This document shows, one piece after another, positions 10,701 through 21,134 of a stretch of 64,000 nucleotides of DNA. The stretch is from NCBI GenBank assembly GCA_003116975.1, contig BGKB01000021.1, forward strand, positions 806,001 through 870,000. Direction: 5' to 3'. The position numbers and the translations under genes are program-made. Origin of the DNA: Aurantiochytrium sp. KH105 (Eukaryota; Sar; Bigyra; Thraustochytrida; Thraustochytriidae). The notes beneath the pieces are model-generated. The model was not told the DNA's origin and did not search any database. It saw only the letters and a program-made list of their open reading frames with translations. Numbering within the stretch: position 1 is the first letter of the stretch; every line of letters begins with the position of its first letter.

Positions 10701-13700
10701 ACAAAGCTATCGAGACACTCTTGGAGGGAATTCTTTTCAACTGAATTGTCCTTGGTCATCAGTTCCAGTCTATAAAATGACTCTTCGCGGCTTGTGCTAA
10801 CGCGTCCGCACGTGTGGCACTTTTTCAGCTTGGTCTGTCGTCCAAGGAAACATTCCTTCATTTCGTCCAAGAACGGCGTCGATTCCAAGCTCGACTCCAA
10901 ATTGTCCAGCAATTTGTCATAAAATTCGCTCGTGTCATTTTGCGAGGTGACTGGAAACTGCAACTTGAGCGCCGCGCACGACTCGACAAAATTCATCGGA
11001 TCAAAACACCCTTTGTTGCAGTCTTGCATGAAGCGAAACGTTCGTTGCAGCTGCCTCAGCACCTCCATGTTGTACTGCGCATCGTCGCCGCCGTTTCCAC
11101 CATCGGCAGATCCACCCGTGCTGGAGCCACCGCCAGCGCCTGGACGGAACGATTCGGTCACCATTTCCGCATCTGCAGTCTTAGAAGAACTACAAATGTG
11201 GCACGTGGAAGCGTTCAGGTCGTTGATGCCACTGCAGACACACAGCCAGCCCACAACTACCTTGTTCTCCTCCAAATCCGGTGTCTTGCGCGAGGAGGTA
11301 CTGTTTCCCACGCTTCCAGATTCGCTGCCAGATCCGCCACTCTGATGGTTTCCCGACACGAGCGAGTGCGGCGGCGTCACGGGCGCGCTGAGAATGCAGC
11401 GCCGGAACCGAGGCACGTGGAAGAGAAGCTGTAGAAGCGAATTGATGTAGCACGTCGATCCCCGGTTACGTAGACCAGCATGCCCGGTCTGGTTGCGTCC
11501 GCGAAATTCGCTCGAGAAATTGCCCTGTGGCAGTGGCTCAAATTCCCAGTCCTGGACGAGCGCGCGCCCGCGGAGCGCCTCGCGGAGAGGGGTTGGTGTC
11601 ATGCTTGAGAACTCCTCGATCATGCCGGCAAGCGTGTTGGCTTGCAAGAGGTCATCGCAAGTCAGGGTGCACAGCAGCTCCGTCAAGGCTCGACGTGAAC
11701 TCGGAGTCTCGCACACGGGCCGAGCGTTCGGTTCGCCCACCACAAAGCGGTTCCACAATACGCGCACAAGATTATCGTCGCCGTACTTGGCTCGACTCAG
11801 TCGAGTCTTGGCGGCTTGCTTTCGCAAGGTCTCGTGCCTTTGCAAAATGCGCGCGAGCACTTGTAAAAAGCCGACAAAGAGGTTCGTTTCCGCTTCCTCC
11901 ATGCCGCTTTCTTCGACGGCCGCTCGATCCGGCCACTCGAGGACAAGTGCAACCATGCGGTGCACAAGCTCGTGATCTTGGGCAGAAATGGTGCCGCACT
12001 CGCTCGTGTCTGGCACGAACGACAGCAAAAGGTCAAAAAAGTCATCGCAGGACATGGAATGCCGCTGCGTTTCCAGCTCTCGCTCGGCCTCGCGGATGGC
12101 TTGTCCGAGGCTCGCGCGATGCTGAGGAAGTTTGACTGAAACCCGCTTGAGCATAGCGCAAACTTCTCTACGAAGTTCGGAAACCGTGCAATACAGCACC
12201 AGCTGACGCACCAGGGTCGTGCACGTTGATCCTCGTGAGAGAAGACGATGCGAAATGGGTTCTAAATTGAGAACAATCGACTCGAGCGCAGCCAAAAGGT
12301 GCAGCACGGCACGCACGAGTCGGCGTGTGTTGAGGCAAAAGGCACACACCGGGGCACGCAGGCCGAGAAGAGTCTGGTCCAGGGGCGGCGGCTCGGTCGA
12401 TCGCACACGAATGGCCTCGGCATCCACCTGCGCATCGCCCGTGGGCACATTTGTGTCCAGAGGGACTCCAAGAAAGTCCCCAAAACAGTTGCACGAATGC
12501 GAACTCCGACCAGACTTGCGTCTTTCGAGCTCGTCGCGGGTCAGGAGAATCACGCGGAGGAGACATTCAGAGGTTTCATCCATCAATGGCTGCGCGCTGG
12601 TGGCGTCGCTGCTGCGCATGAGAGCTTCCACGCTCAGACGAACCGTGCGCGCCATCATGGGCAAGGTCGCAAACAGCGCGCTCGGATCCGAAGGCGCAGG
12701 TTCGTTCATTGACAGGACTGACTGAATGCGCGCAGATTCAGAGAGACCAAGTGGTGTGCCACTACTGTGTACGGAAGCATCCATCGTCGAGACCGCTGCG
12801 GATTTGGATCGGCGGTGCATTCCTGGGACGCCGCACTGACGAACGAGCGTTAGAAAAACGCGAAGGACACCCGGAAGAGCCTGGGCATCTTGAAAAAATT
12901 CCTTGTCAGCAAGCGGACGTCCAAGCTCGATACCTCCAACGTTGAGACACGCTGACGGCGCGTCTTGCGCGTCTTTTGTTCCAGATCCCGTTGCCTCTTC
13001 TTCGTTCGGGCTTGCGGTCGTCATCGTGGTGGTGGAGATCTTTGCGTTAGGAAAGAGGACCAAATCGCCCAGTAGCTTGAGGGTGTAGGCCACACGCCAA
13101 AGGTCCGTCTCGCGGAGCGAGAGCAAGAGATCTGAGCATGCCGACGCAGCTGTCTTGTTGGAAGGCACAAGAAGATGCTGCATTTCGCGGAGAAAGGGGG
13201 GCACATTCATGAGAAGCTCCAGAACCTCCAAGCGGTCCTCTCTCTCTGAAAGTTCGAGAAGCCTGAGCAAAATTTCTACGCGCTCCGACTGGCAACTCAC
13301 CAAGCCTCCTGGCGAGCTTGTAAAATTGCTCTTGCACATGTCCGTGAATCCAAAACAACGGGCGCTGCGCAGAACACGCGTTTTCTCCTTTGCAGACGCG
13401 AGCTCCTTCTTGTCTTTCTCTTCTTTCTCTTGACCACTTGGTTTTACGCCTGCAGGCGTCGGGGCCACGGGCTTGGGAGCGCCTGGTGCGGTCTTGGTTA
13501 CAACTGAAGCCGGCATTTTGGTGCCCGGCCCGACAACGGGCTTTGCTGGTGCTGGGCGCGCCACCTGTACGGCCATGCGCACGGGAGCAACGCCAGCAAG
13601 TCCAAGCTCCTCCAAGACGAGGTTTCCGCAATTTGACATGGAGATAGAAACGTCATGAGGAGAAGAGGCCAGCGGCTCATTTTCGTTGGCATCGAAACGA

Positions 13701-16700
13701 AGCTTTACGATTCCCGGATCGCATCCTACCACCGAAGCAAGATCATAAATGACATCGCGAACACTTGCGCGCGTGTGCGTCTGAAGTCCACCGTGGGCAT
13801 TGAAAAAGTCCTTCAAGGAATTCTCTTCGGTGTCGAGCTTCAAGGTGAGGGCTTCTCCCGTACCTAGACCAGCAAGCTTGCGCGGTGCGGTCGTGTGACT
13901 ATCGAGCTTCCATTCAAGCTGCTTGACGTAGAGGTGAAGATACTGGATGCAGCGGGGCAAAAAGCTTCCGTCCGCGTAATCGGACTCGACGCCAAATTGA
14001 CTCTCGCTGCCCGAACGAGATGTATTTGCGCCGCCACCATTGCTTCCGCCGGGGTTCACCTGTGCCGAGGAAAGGCCTACGTGGCCTCCAATGCCGGCGC
14101 CATTCGTTCCGGGCGCTGCTGAGGAGACGTGCTGAAGCGAGGAGGGCGATGAAGCGGCGCTCGCGGGAACGGAATGTGCATCCCCTCGTACGCTGATGCC
14201 GCCGAGAAAACTTTCGAGCTCATCAAATATGTGCTCGACAAAGAGGTCGACCTCGGGAGCTTCGGGAGACGACCCCTCTCCTTCGCTATCGCCGCTACTG
14301 AGCATCGCCAAGCGAACGCGCTCGTAAAGACCCAGCAAGAGGTTGAAAGCTTGCACCGCGACGACGGGGAGCTCGCCATGCAAGGCTACAGCCCAAATAG
14401 TTTCTCGCCCTGCCAAGTCAAGCACGTTGACCTCCTTGAAATCGACGCGCCCCGCCATCGCCCGCTCAATGGGGGGCAAAAGGAACCAGCTGTCGAGACG
14501 AGACAGGTCCTTTTCCTCGCTAAAGCCATTGACGTACTCGATTTTGTGCAGGTTGGACCAAGAAATGTATTTGATGATTTTGCCCGGTGCCATCCTGCCT
14601 GTTTTCAAAAGTACGGAAATGCGGCGCCCCACAAGATTCGAGCCCTCAAGTCCCTTGGGCGGTCCTCGGCTCTTGAACTTGTACGGCTCCGCGACAGCTT
14701 CGGTATCGATAGCCTCGAGCAATTTGTTGTGCACGTTGACAAAGGTAAAGTGCGCCTGCAGACAGTGGTACGTCTTTGGGCCCACGCGCACAAGGTCGAG
14801 ACGATTCTGGAATAGCTCGCTCAATACGAACTTGCATACGTCCGGTTCCACACACGACCACATATCGTCGAAACAGCTCACGCGAAGCCAGAGCATAAAG
14901 GTCTCCTGCGTTGTGTAGTTGCCCAGGTTGGAATCAAAGCAAGGCATGCAGCACGACGTCCAAAGACGCTCCATGTCCTCTGCAGTCAGGATCAGACGGT
15001 GATCCGAGTTCTTGACCAAGGCCGAAAGAGTCTTTAAGCGTGCTCTCTCATGCTGCTGCAGTTCATCGGCGCATCGCGATTCTTCCATTGTAAGCTGCGC
15101 GATGCTGCCTTCAAAGGCGGCGGCCGCCGCGGCCGAGGTGACGGCAATACTTGCGGCATTCGCGGCCTGAGTTTCGATAGACGCCTCGATTTTATCAAGA
15201 CGTGCACGAACGGGACTCAGACGCAAAAAGGCATCAAACTCGCCAAGCAAGAGATTCTTAAGATCCCAGGCGTCGTCGAGTTCGGAAATGAGACCTGGCC
15301 GTTCCGTTTTCTCGCTGGATAAAATGAGACTGCGGAACACCTCATATGCCGCAACGACAGTTTCTGGAGTCGTGGTGGTTACACGGAGGCCATCCGGTTC
15401 GACGAGGGTCTCTTCAGAACGCATTGCGCAAGTCTCCGAGCCGCTAATTGGCGCAAGAGCCTCGTCGTCGTCGTCAGCGGCAAAGAATCCCATGGAAAGC
15501 GAGTCTTGCACCTCGACGTCTGCAAGGACGGCATTGGCGTTGACGTTGGCCATTTGCGTACGCTTGATGAGTTCGAGAGCGCGCTCTGCAAATCGAAGCC
15601 GAAGCGCGGGTGTGCAATCTTTCGCCACACGATCGAAGGCAAGCATAAGCTCTTCCATACGTTCAGGACTCAGACCAAGAGCACCGATGATGGTGTGAGA
15701 AGAAGGATCTGAGTCCTGTTCTGGTCCATCTGTCGTGATTGGGTCCGAGGATGGCTGAGGGTTCAAGAGCTGCTGTGGAGGAATTTGCTGCTCTTGCTCT
15801 TGCTGAAGTTGCTGCTGTTGCTGTTGTTGCTGTTGCTGCTGCTGTTTGTGCGAGTCAATTGATCGTAGCTGCTGCTGGTGCTGCTGCAGAGCGCCAGGGG
15901 TTGTTCTCCCGGGCATGGGTCTCTTGCGCGTCGACATGTTTTCTCGTGCTGGGGACTCGGTTCGCGGCGGTACTGCCGTGGTGGACGAAACAAGGTGCGC
16001 AGGAGCCTGAACTGAGATACAAAAGAGAAGCGTCCACAGCGCACCCAGACTACCCTGCATAGCAAGGGGACCTTTGCGAATGAGCGATTCGCGTGTGTAC
16101 GCCTCGCTGGCAAGGAGCGCGACAATTAATTTGTAGGCGCCATAGTCTGCTTGGTAGACCACAGCACGGCTAACTTCGAGCAGCATGTGCTGCGCAAGTT
16201 CCTCGGTAAACGTGGGCTGGAGAACGACGGCAGTGAGCATTTTGCGCACAGCACGCGAGTTTGTGTTTGCTAAAAGCAAGTCAAGAATCTCAACATCCAA
16301 TGCAGAATTCTTGAGCAGCACTTCGCTGCATGAAACCACGCGCTCGTCCATGCGGTCGCCAAGAATTTCTTCATAGACCCCGCGAGATTTGTACAGTGCC
16401 GTGAGCTCTTGAACAGAGAGTTTCTGGCTTGTGGTGAGCGTGGAGCTTAATTTACCGAGCTGCTCAATGCCAAAACGACGGAATCGAAGCTTGTCGGACT
16501 GCACAAAGCGCATATTCTGCGCAAGATCAGTTTCGACAACCAGACGCGGAAGACCTCCCTTTGGTCCGCACGCCTCGGCAATTTGAGTCAAGCCATCCAT
16601 GAGCTTTTGCTGTTTCACAGCACCGTCCTTTTGCCCACCCTTTTTCGCATTTCCGTCCTTTTTAGCGCCATCGAGAAGATCTTCGAGTGGCCAGTCGAGC

Positions 16701-18052
16701 TGTTTAGAGCAGAGGGAACGCATCGTCTCTTCCACGAGAGTACGCAATTTGTTTTCTGCAACAATGGCCTCCGCGTTCTGAGCAAATAGAGAAACCACGG
16801 CGAGAAGCTTCTCGGTGCTGGGACCAGGATATCCTTGACGCTCGGCGAGATTGGCAAGAGCAGTGTAGCCGCCAAGCGCTGCAAATGTTTCGTGTGCAAT
16901 CGCATGCAGATGTGGCGCGCCTACATTTTTCCTTGTAGAGGCGTAGGATGCGTACGAGGGATTTCCGGACGCGGCAGCGGCACCGTTTGCGTTCCGTGAA
17001 GAGTTAGAGGACGCGGATACGTACGCCTGATGTTGATAACGCCGCGTCTTGGGATTCAAAAGAGTACCGAGAAGTGCGAGCTTGAATTCGTAACGTTGCT
17101 GGTGCACAAACCATCCAAAGATTTTTGCCGCGGCGCAAAATCCATCTTGGAAGCTCTCTTTCATGCGCGACGCCAAAGGCCCATCAACGTCGGGATTTTC
17201 ATTGCCTATCTTCTCAAGGCGTTCCTTCTCTTCTGCCTCGCGTTCCGCAGCTGCGGCTGCAGCCTCGTCGGCATCGGCGAGCTTGGAAACGTGCGGAGGC
17301 GATGGTGGTTGGGCCGGTGAGGTTGCGGTCGCTGTTGCCGCCGCATCCCCTGCGGCCCCATTTTCAGCTGCGCCCTCTGCATCATCATCCTTGCTGTCGC
17401 GTTTCTTGTCGGCGTCTTTCCAGGAGCGTACGAGATCTGTCCATGCGCGGGAGAGACTAAAATCGGAGTCTACTGTGTCGAGAAGGTATTCAAGGGACTT
17501 GGCAAAGCAGCCCTTGTCGTTGTTGAGAAAGGCATGAAGCGAGTCCGGGAGCGCAGCGTCGTCATCCTTGGTTTGGGGAAGACGCTCTGCGGCGCCGATC
17601 ATGGCGAGGTTTAGCTTGAACCAGTCTGGACGCTTGTTGGCCTTAATATCGGCCTCGATTTGCGCAACCAGGTCCTCCCAGGAAGTCTCGTGCTGCCACT
17701 TGTCCAAGTCCTCGAGGGAAGGGATGGCAGGCGCTTTGATGGTCCTGGGCGGTGCGGGTTTGAGGTTGGCATATGTCCCTGACGTTGCGGTGGCATCAAG
17801 TTTCCATGCGCGGGGCTGAGCGGGCGCGTTGGGCCGCGGCCTCGCCGTTGCGCCCGTGGCGGTGTTGCTGGCCACCGGCTTGAGGTTCACGGCAAGGCTC
17901 GACGGCATGGTGACGACCTGTTGGTTCCATAGTGTCTCGCGCTCGCTGCGCGTCTCGATGGTCGCGCCGGGCTTGGCGGTGCAGCATATCTCGCACTGGT
18001 TGCGGCTGGCCGGGTTGAGAAAGGTGCACGCTACGCAGTTCCATTCCGCCAT
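7703..18052 (-). CDS. giant ubiquitin-specific protease (USP24/USP34/USP9X class) with RanBP2 zinc fingers
   Basis: A single uninterrupted ORF of 3,449 residues, unusually long even for USPs. It opens with a RanBP2-type zinc finger (residues 1-30; WNCVACTFLNP, then CEIC). A long helical region follows, with a polyglutamine run near 15775-15845. The peptidase C19 domain begins at about residue 2190: NRGSTCYINSLLQLLFH contains the predicted nucleophile Cys2201, and GGGHYYSFKH contains predicted His2595, followed by GWFRFDDSKV. A second RanBP2-like finger (WLCVCSGINDLNASTCHIC, near residue 2265) is inserted inside the catalytic domain. RanBP2 fingers can bind ubiquitin chains. The enzyme should remove ubiquitin from proteins. 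The C-terminal ~800 residues are helical, as in USP9X/USP24/USP34, and end in an acidic tail. Start: the ATG at 18052 directly precedes the first finger. Confidence 0.92.
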   Translation of the reverse strand: MAEWNCVACTFLNPASRNQCEICCTAKPGATIETRSERETLWNQQVVTMPSSLAVNLKPVASNTATGATARPRPNAPAQPRAWKLDATATSGTYANLKPAPPRTIKAPAIPSLEDLDKWQHETSWEDLVAQIEADIKANKRPDWFKLNLAMIGAAERLPQTKDDDAALPDSLHAFLNNDKGCFAKSLEYLLDTVDSDFSLSRAWTDLVRSWKDADKKRDSKDDDAEGAAENGAAGDAAATATATSPAQPPSPPHVSKLADADEAAAAAAEREAEEKERLEKIGNENPDVDGPLASRMKESFQDGFCAAAKIFGWFVHQQRYEFKLALLGTLLNPKTRRYQHQAYVSASSNSSRNANGAAAASGNPSYASYASTRKNVGAPHLHAIAHETFAALGGYTALANLAERQGYPGPSTEKLLAVVSLFAQNAEAIVAENKLRTLVEETMRSLCSKQLDWPLEDLLDGAKKDGNAKKGGQKDGAVKQQKLMDGLTQIAEACGPKGGLPRLVVETDLAQNMRFVQSDKLRFRRFGIEQLGKLSSTLTTSQKLSVQELTALYKSRGVYEEILGDRMDERVVSCSEVLLKNSALDVEILDLLLANTNSRAVRKMLTAVVLQPTFTEELAQHMLLEVSRAVVYQADYGAYKLIVALLASEAYTRESLIRKGPLAMQGSLGALWTLLFCISVQAPAHLVSSTTAVPPRTESPARENMSTRKRPMPGRTTPGALQQHQQQLRSIDSHKQQQQQQQQQQQQLQQEQEQQIPPQQLLNPQPSSDPITTDGPEQDSDPSSHTIIGALGLSPERMEELMLAFDRVAKDCTPALRLRFAERALELIKRTQMANVNANAVLADVEVQDSLSMGFFAADDDDEALAPISGSETCAMRSEETLVEPDGLRVTTTTPETVVAAYEVFRSLILSSEKTERPGLISELDDAWDLKNLLLGEFDAFLRLSPVRARLDKIEASIETQAANAASIAVTSAAAAAAFEGSIAQLTMEESRCADELQQHERARLKTLSALVKNSDHRLILTAEDMERLWTSCCMPCFDSNLGNYTTQETFMLWLRVSCFDDMWSCVEPDVCKFVLSELFQNRLDLVRVGPKTYHCLQAHFTFVNVHNKLLEAIDTEAVAEPYKFKSRGPPKGLEGSNLVGRRISVLLKTGRMAPGKIIKYISWSNLHKIEYVNGFSEEKDLSRLDSWFLLPPIERAMAGRVDFKEVNVLDLAGRETIWAVALHGELPVVAVQAFNLLLGLYERVRLAMLSSGDSEGEGSSPEAPEVDLFVEHIFDELESFLGGISVRGDAHSVPASAASSPSSLQHVSSAAPGTNGAGIGGHVGLSSAQVNPGGSNGGGANTSRSGSESQFGVESDYADGSFLPRCIQYLHLYVKQLEWKLDSHTTAPRKLAGLGTGEALTLKLDTEENSLKDFFNAHGGLQTHTRASVRDVIYDLASVVGCDPGIVKLRFDANENEPLASSPHDVSISMSNCGNLVLEELGLAGVAPVRMAVQVARPAPAKPVVGPGTKMPASVVTKTAPGAPKPVAPTPAGVKPSGQEKEEKDKKELASAKEKTRVLRSARCFGFTDMCKSNFTSSPGGLVSCQSERVEILLRLLELSEREDRLEVLELLMNVPPFLREMQHLLVPSNKTAASACSDLLLSLRETDLWRVAYTLKLLGDLVLFPNAKISTTTMTTASPNEEEATGSGTKDAQDAPSACLNVGGIELGRPLADKEFFQDAQALPGVLRVFLTLVRQCGVPGMHRRSKSAAVSTMDASVHSSGTPLGLSESARIQSVLSMNEPAPSDPSALFATLPMMARTVRLSVEALMRSSDATSAQPLMDETSECLLRVILLTRDELERRKSGRSSHSCNCFGDFLGVPLDTNVPTGDAQVDAEAIRVRSTEPPPLDQTLLGLRAPVCAFCLNTRRLVRAVLHLLAALESIVLNLEPISHRLLSRGSTCTTLVRQLVLYCTVSELRREVCAMLKRVSVKLPQHRASLGQAIREAERELETQRHSMSCDDFFDLLLSFVPDTSECGTISAQDHELVHRMVALVLEWPDRAAVEESGMEEAETNLFVGFLQVLARILQRHETLRKQAAKTRLSRAKYGDDNLVRVLWNRFVVGEPNARPVCETPSSRRALTELLCTLTCDDLLQANTLAGMIEEFSSMTPTPLREALRGRALVQDWEFEPLPQGNFSSEFRGRNQTGHAGLRNRGSTCYINSLLQLLFHVPRFRRCILSAPVTPPHSLVSGNHQSGGSGSESGSVGNSTSSRKTPDLEENKVVVGWLCVCSGINDLNASTCHICSSSKTADAEMVTESFRPGAGGGSSTGGSADGGNGGDDAQYNMEVLRQLQRTFRFMQDCNKGCFDPMNFVESCAALKLQFPVTSQNDTSEFYDKLLDNLESSLESTPFLDEMKECFLGRQTKLKKCHTCGRVSTSREESFYRLELMTKDNSVEKNSLQECLDSFVAPEVMSGDNKVDCDQCQARMPCTFVSCMTDLPDYLFIHPKRFTFDLHTMQTVKLNHRITFPTHLDMFPYTRDGRGVEAERQARLVSTSGGSAENGNSSTKDRFDANSFWTNGRMSERDIENARVKCQYVLSGVLVHRGRAGGGHYYSFKHVSHDSIMERAEEGHIDGASLFTSPKQGWFRFDDSKVMPFEPSSAHSGLDTECFGGNIERTSTTSWGTVRAEKVEREWSAFMLLYERVEEAIEGSVLGGKPVGAGSNPGSDLPFSPLPRRSSLLSSTPHSPVLSSLLTASRSNRRRGARRLKRHKSSEAERRRFALATSASPHAAMAVGAGSGGSASVMRRIDLPGKIGSKQAGVVPQSLKESTLSGLIVKHRDWVSKRFYALLNEEVRISNAAYAKQAVLFDQLVVSMALQQLLVAQDKSVKDPEPESADFGRTLNSDVLAVSLEDEAADQGDEAREGSNGKSSERRAADLRESVCESSLRVFAHVVLRIRQNDSTCLRKWTEALLNALTDHPRLARVVLRELAQEKAVYLDELRAASQINEMETAIHQLSRLQQYSGALQQVGNPLLSTRGFRAQFLDCPHRPSFQASLRLFMASIKIVAESLHSHPENAVQSGERSQVDPDPMSDREALKDVLERMLEEVGYASKHAHSLERFGQVWAELAALDLADVRSVGTELDAVAFLAHLLLGIRSPADKFEGRSDLPTVGVPEGSAMPNIVPLMRAIRFFAGAPMLSELARFILGSQAFLDNVFALYTSGETGMRKMIEDFVRRDLFRTTPVLAKGITQVRENAGFCQYASTTSSGERPTKAHQSFQLLCTVGAMTTGADIQDAIAYELCAAMRKELDKSLSRASAEKKEKEEEEKEEDPIEQHARGVVAGKSTFGVSQFLVFMLATFVELSKAHEDFAPRWAGANYKVWRPFMRWLELVSPPHNKSFLQGFPDDFVERLLSDLQSMRDGHVPEEMRREVEETENAKRAEASRAEDGDDDEEAKPSAGDGE

Positions 18053-19715
18053 CGGCTCATGCCGCGCCCGCGCAGCCGCCGCGCGCCGCCGAGTCGCGAG
18101 ACGCGACTCGACAAGATACCCTTCGCGCGACGCGCGCCTAGCTGGCCCCTAGGGGTCCCTACGGCCGCCTGAGCCCGCTTCGCTGGCACCCGCCAGCCCG
18201 CGCCGCTCCCGGGGAACGGAGGAGGAGGGAGGGGGCAGGGAGGGGGAGGAGAGCCCGCGAGCCGCGCGCTCGCGCTGGGCGCGCCGCCGGCCTGCGCGCC
18301 TCCGCTGCGGCTCCGAGGCGTGCGAAGCGGGGGAGGCGTGCGAAGGGCCGCTGTCTGCGCGTCGAAGGATTTGTCGATTGCCAGATTTTTTTCTTCGATT
18401 TTCTTTCTTTCGATTTTTTTTTTCCAATTTTTGTTGTTGGGGGGGTGGTTTTTTTCTCATTCTGGCTGGCCGAGTGGGAGAAGGACTGACATGAGGACGC
18501 CCGGGCGGCGCCCTTTATTTGCGGCACTTGCGGCACGCCGAGGCGCACTTGCGCGGCGCCATTCCCGACTTGCGGCCGCGCGCAGAGAGTGCGGCAGCGG
18601 GCGGTCGGGGAGAAAGACACAAACCAAGCCGAGGCAGGAACGCCGCATCAATGTGCAAGGCAGGGCAGCGCAGCGCATTCACAATCATGCTGGCATGCCA
18701 TGGCGAGCATTCACTGTCAATCATTCTCCGTCAATCAAGAATTCAAGCAGTCAAGCAATCATCCATCATTCAACCGGGGAGATTGTGTCAAACCAAGATG
18801 AGCAGCGCCTCGGGCTCGCGAACGCGAACGAAGCCCTCGAGAAGCTCCGAGTCCGCGCAGGCCACATACTATACACATCTGCGCGGAGCCTGGGGAGCGG
18901 AGGAATGTACAAACGAATGAATGAATCAAGGGATGTGTAGGCTGTTGCTGCTGCTGCTGCTGCGCTGCTGCTGCTGCTGTTGCTGGGACCTTGCAGGAGA
19001 TTTTGATGGAACAGCCGCCAGCACGACGGCGAGAAGTATGTATCAAGGAGGACCTCAAAGAAGTGCAAGATCCGGCGGGGAAGAGGGAGAAATGGCGCGC
19101 AGAGTCATGCTTGGGACGACGAGAAGTACTTCGCAGCGTGCCAGGCCTAGGTAGGCTAGCCTGGCCGTACATCCGGATCTTGAAGGCGGGGAGATGGGAC
19201 TTGGGCCGAGGACTTTGCCAGATACGTATAGTACTCTGTCGATATGGCTGTCGTGCAAGGGAGGTGACCATGGAATCCAAGTTGACGAGCCGGAACCTCG
19301 CGCGCCTTTAGGAGGATGCAGCACGAAGTCGTCCGGGCCCTGCACAGCCACGATGACAAGAGTGCAGTACATGGTTTTTCCAAGCGTGACAGGAAAGCAT
19401 GGGGCATTTCAATGCAGACGCAACGACTGCTATGATTCTCTCGGCCCCTTTCTTTCCTTCTTTCCCGTCCCATTTTCTCCCCCACTCGAACACAATCACT
19501 GCCAACTTACCCAACAGATCATACATGGCATTGAGTGCTTGCGTAAAGCTGTGTTGTCCAGCACAAGCCGCAGAGCAATGATGAGGACTAACGTGAAGAA
19601 CAAGAAAAGACAAAAAGAGAAGGAGGCTCTTGGTAAAAACAAGCCATCAAGGAAAGCTTGAAAGCGATCATCAAGTTTGTCGCCACTCTCGGCGATAAAA
19701 ACGAATACTTGGTGC
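18053..19715. other. 1.66-kb intergenic region between USP and RLP24 genes
   Basis: Both neighbours run leftward, so this contains the USP promoter (18053 onward) and the RLP24 3' UTR. The first ~500 bp are GC-rich with T-rich runs at 18385-18455. A GCTGCT trinucleotide run lies at about 18941-18982, and repeated CAATCA/TCAAGCA motifs at 18717-18775. The largest ORFs show no domain or codon evidence. I see no gene. Confidence 0.5.
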
Positions 19716-20342
19716 TTATTGAACATCCATGGCAGCAGACTTGGCCTTGTCGAGCTTGGCCTGCGCCTTCTCCACAACATTGGTGGTCTGGCGCTGCTTG
19801 GAGGCAGCAGGTGCGACGAGGTCGATATTCCGCACAATCTCGTTGCGAGCGCGCGTCTTTTCGAGCTGCTTGACGTCGCGCATACGGCGTCTGTAAAAGC
19901 GCTCCTCGCGAGCGGTACGGATCTTCTCGACCTTCTTCATGGCCTCGAGCGTCTGCATCATGAGGTCGCGATCGTACTTGACCGGTCTGTTGCGGCGTTT
20001 CTCAAAGTCGAAGGTGGAGTCGACGGCCATCTCCTTGCCGCGCGATTTCCTGTACGACTTGGTCCACTTGATCTTGCGCGGGTTGCGCTTGAGCTTGAAG
20101 CTCTTGTGGCATTTGGATCTACAGAACTTGAACACCTTGCTATCGTTGCGAACAAAGGTGATGCCATGGCCGGGGTAAACCGGGCCTGTATCGAAGAAAA
20201 GAGAGCGCAAGCGAATGAATGAGTGAAAGAGAGAATAACATAGGTCTCCTGGGGTCAGTTCTCGGCTCTCTGAGCCCTCCAAGGCGCGGCCACTTTCTCG
20301 TCACGTACCTGAGCACACGAAGCAATGTTCAATGCGCACCAT
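19716..20342 (-). CDS. RLP24: ribosome biogenesis protein RLP24 (RSL24D1), two exons
   Basis: Exon 1 is 20309-20342 (34 nt) and exon 2 is 19716-20185 (470 nt), joined across a 123-nt GT-AG intron (20186-20308; donor GTACGT, acceptor ATACAG). The spliced product has 167 residues. Exon 1 encodes MVRIEHCFVCS and exon 2 continues GPVYPGHGITFVRND, rebuilding the L24e zinc-finger start. The later FCRSKCHKSFKLKRNPRK and KWTKSYRKSRGKEM segments are diagnostic. The paired cysteines C7, C10 and the CRSKC cysteines bind zinc. RLP24 takes the place of ribosomal protein eL24 in nuclear pre-60S particles and is exchanged in the cytoplasm by the AAA ATPase Drg1. A plain ORF call would miss exon 1 and misplace the start in the intron at 20282. 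Confidence 0.93.
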
Positions 20343-21134
20343 CTTGTCGTCCTTCTCCTCCGCGTTGCTGTCCGAGCCGCGCGCGGCCTCGAGTTTCTAC
20401 GCCGCAAGTGGGTGGGGACCACCCGCTCGCTGGCCGGCTTGGGCGATGCGCCGGTGTCCGCGCTGCCGCTACTTCTAGCTGCTGACCTTCGCCACGAACA
20501 GAAAGCCGTCCGCGGGCGTGCTGGTCTCCGCCGCTGCGCCGCGCTGCGCACGAGCCTTCTCGCGCGCGCGCTCCCGGGTCCTGGGTCTGCGCCGGGCCCG
20601 AACTCGGAGGCGCGACTGGTCGCCGCAAAAGGGCCTATTGGCGTCCACGCGCGGAATTTTTGGAAAGTAAAAATGGCTTAAAATGACAGCAGTCCTCAGG
20701 CTGGGCGTGACTCCAATAGGCGTATAGTCACTGTAACGACAGTGAGGTGCAAGACAAGGTTTGTAATTGTATGCTCATACTCTGGAAGATTGTGAGCTTG
20801 ACAAGTAGGGTGACGGACGTACCAATTTTCTTCTAGGCTATATCTCTTCTTCTTCTTCTTCGTAGCAGCAGCAGCAGTAGCAGCAGCACCAGCACCAGCA
20901 GTTGCGGTCGAAGCAGATCAAGATCCCACAGAGACGACGATGCGAGCAACACCAAGTACAAGCAACGTTTTGCATCAAGTGGAAACATCAAGCGATGACC
21001 AACTTGATTGGTCGGGAAATGAAACAAATGAAAGCGGCAATACAATTTTATCTTCCAGTGAAGTAGTAAACGGTGATTTCGTATACCAACAAAACACCAT
21101 CCAACACCAAGGCACAGTTCGTTCAAGGCGAAAA
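20343..21134. other. intergenic region, RLP24 promoter and glycosyltransferase 3' end
   Basis: These 792 bp lie between two leftward genes. The half next to RLP24 is GC-rich and should hold its promoter. The half next to the glycosyltransferase is AT-richer and contains a TTC/AGC trinucleotide tract at about 20845-20905. ORFs on both strands show no recognisable protein. Confidence 0.5.
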
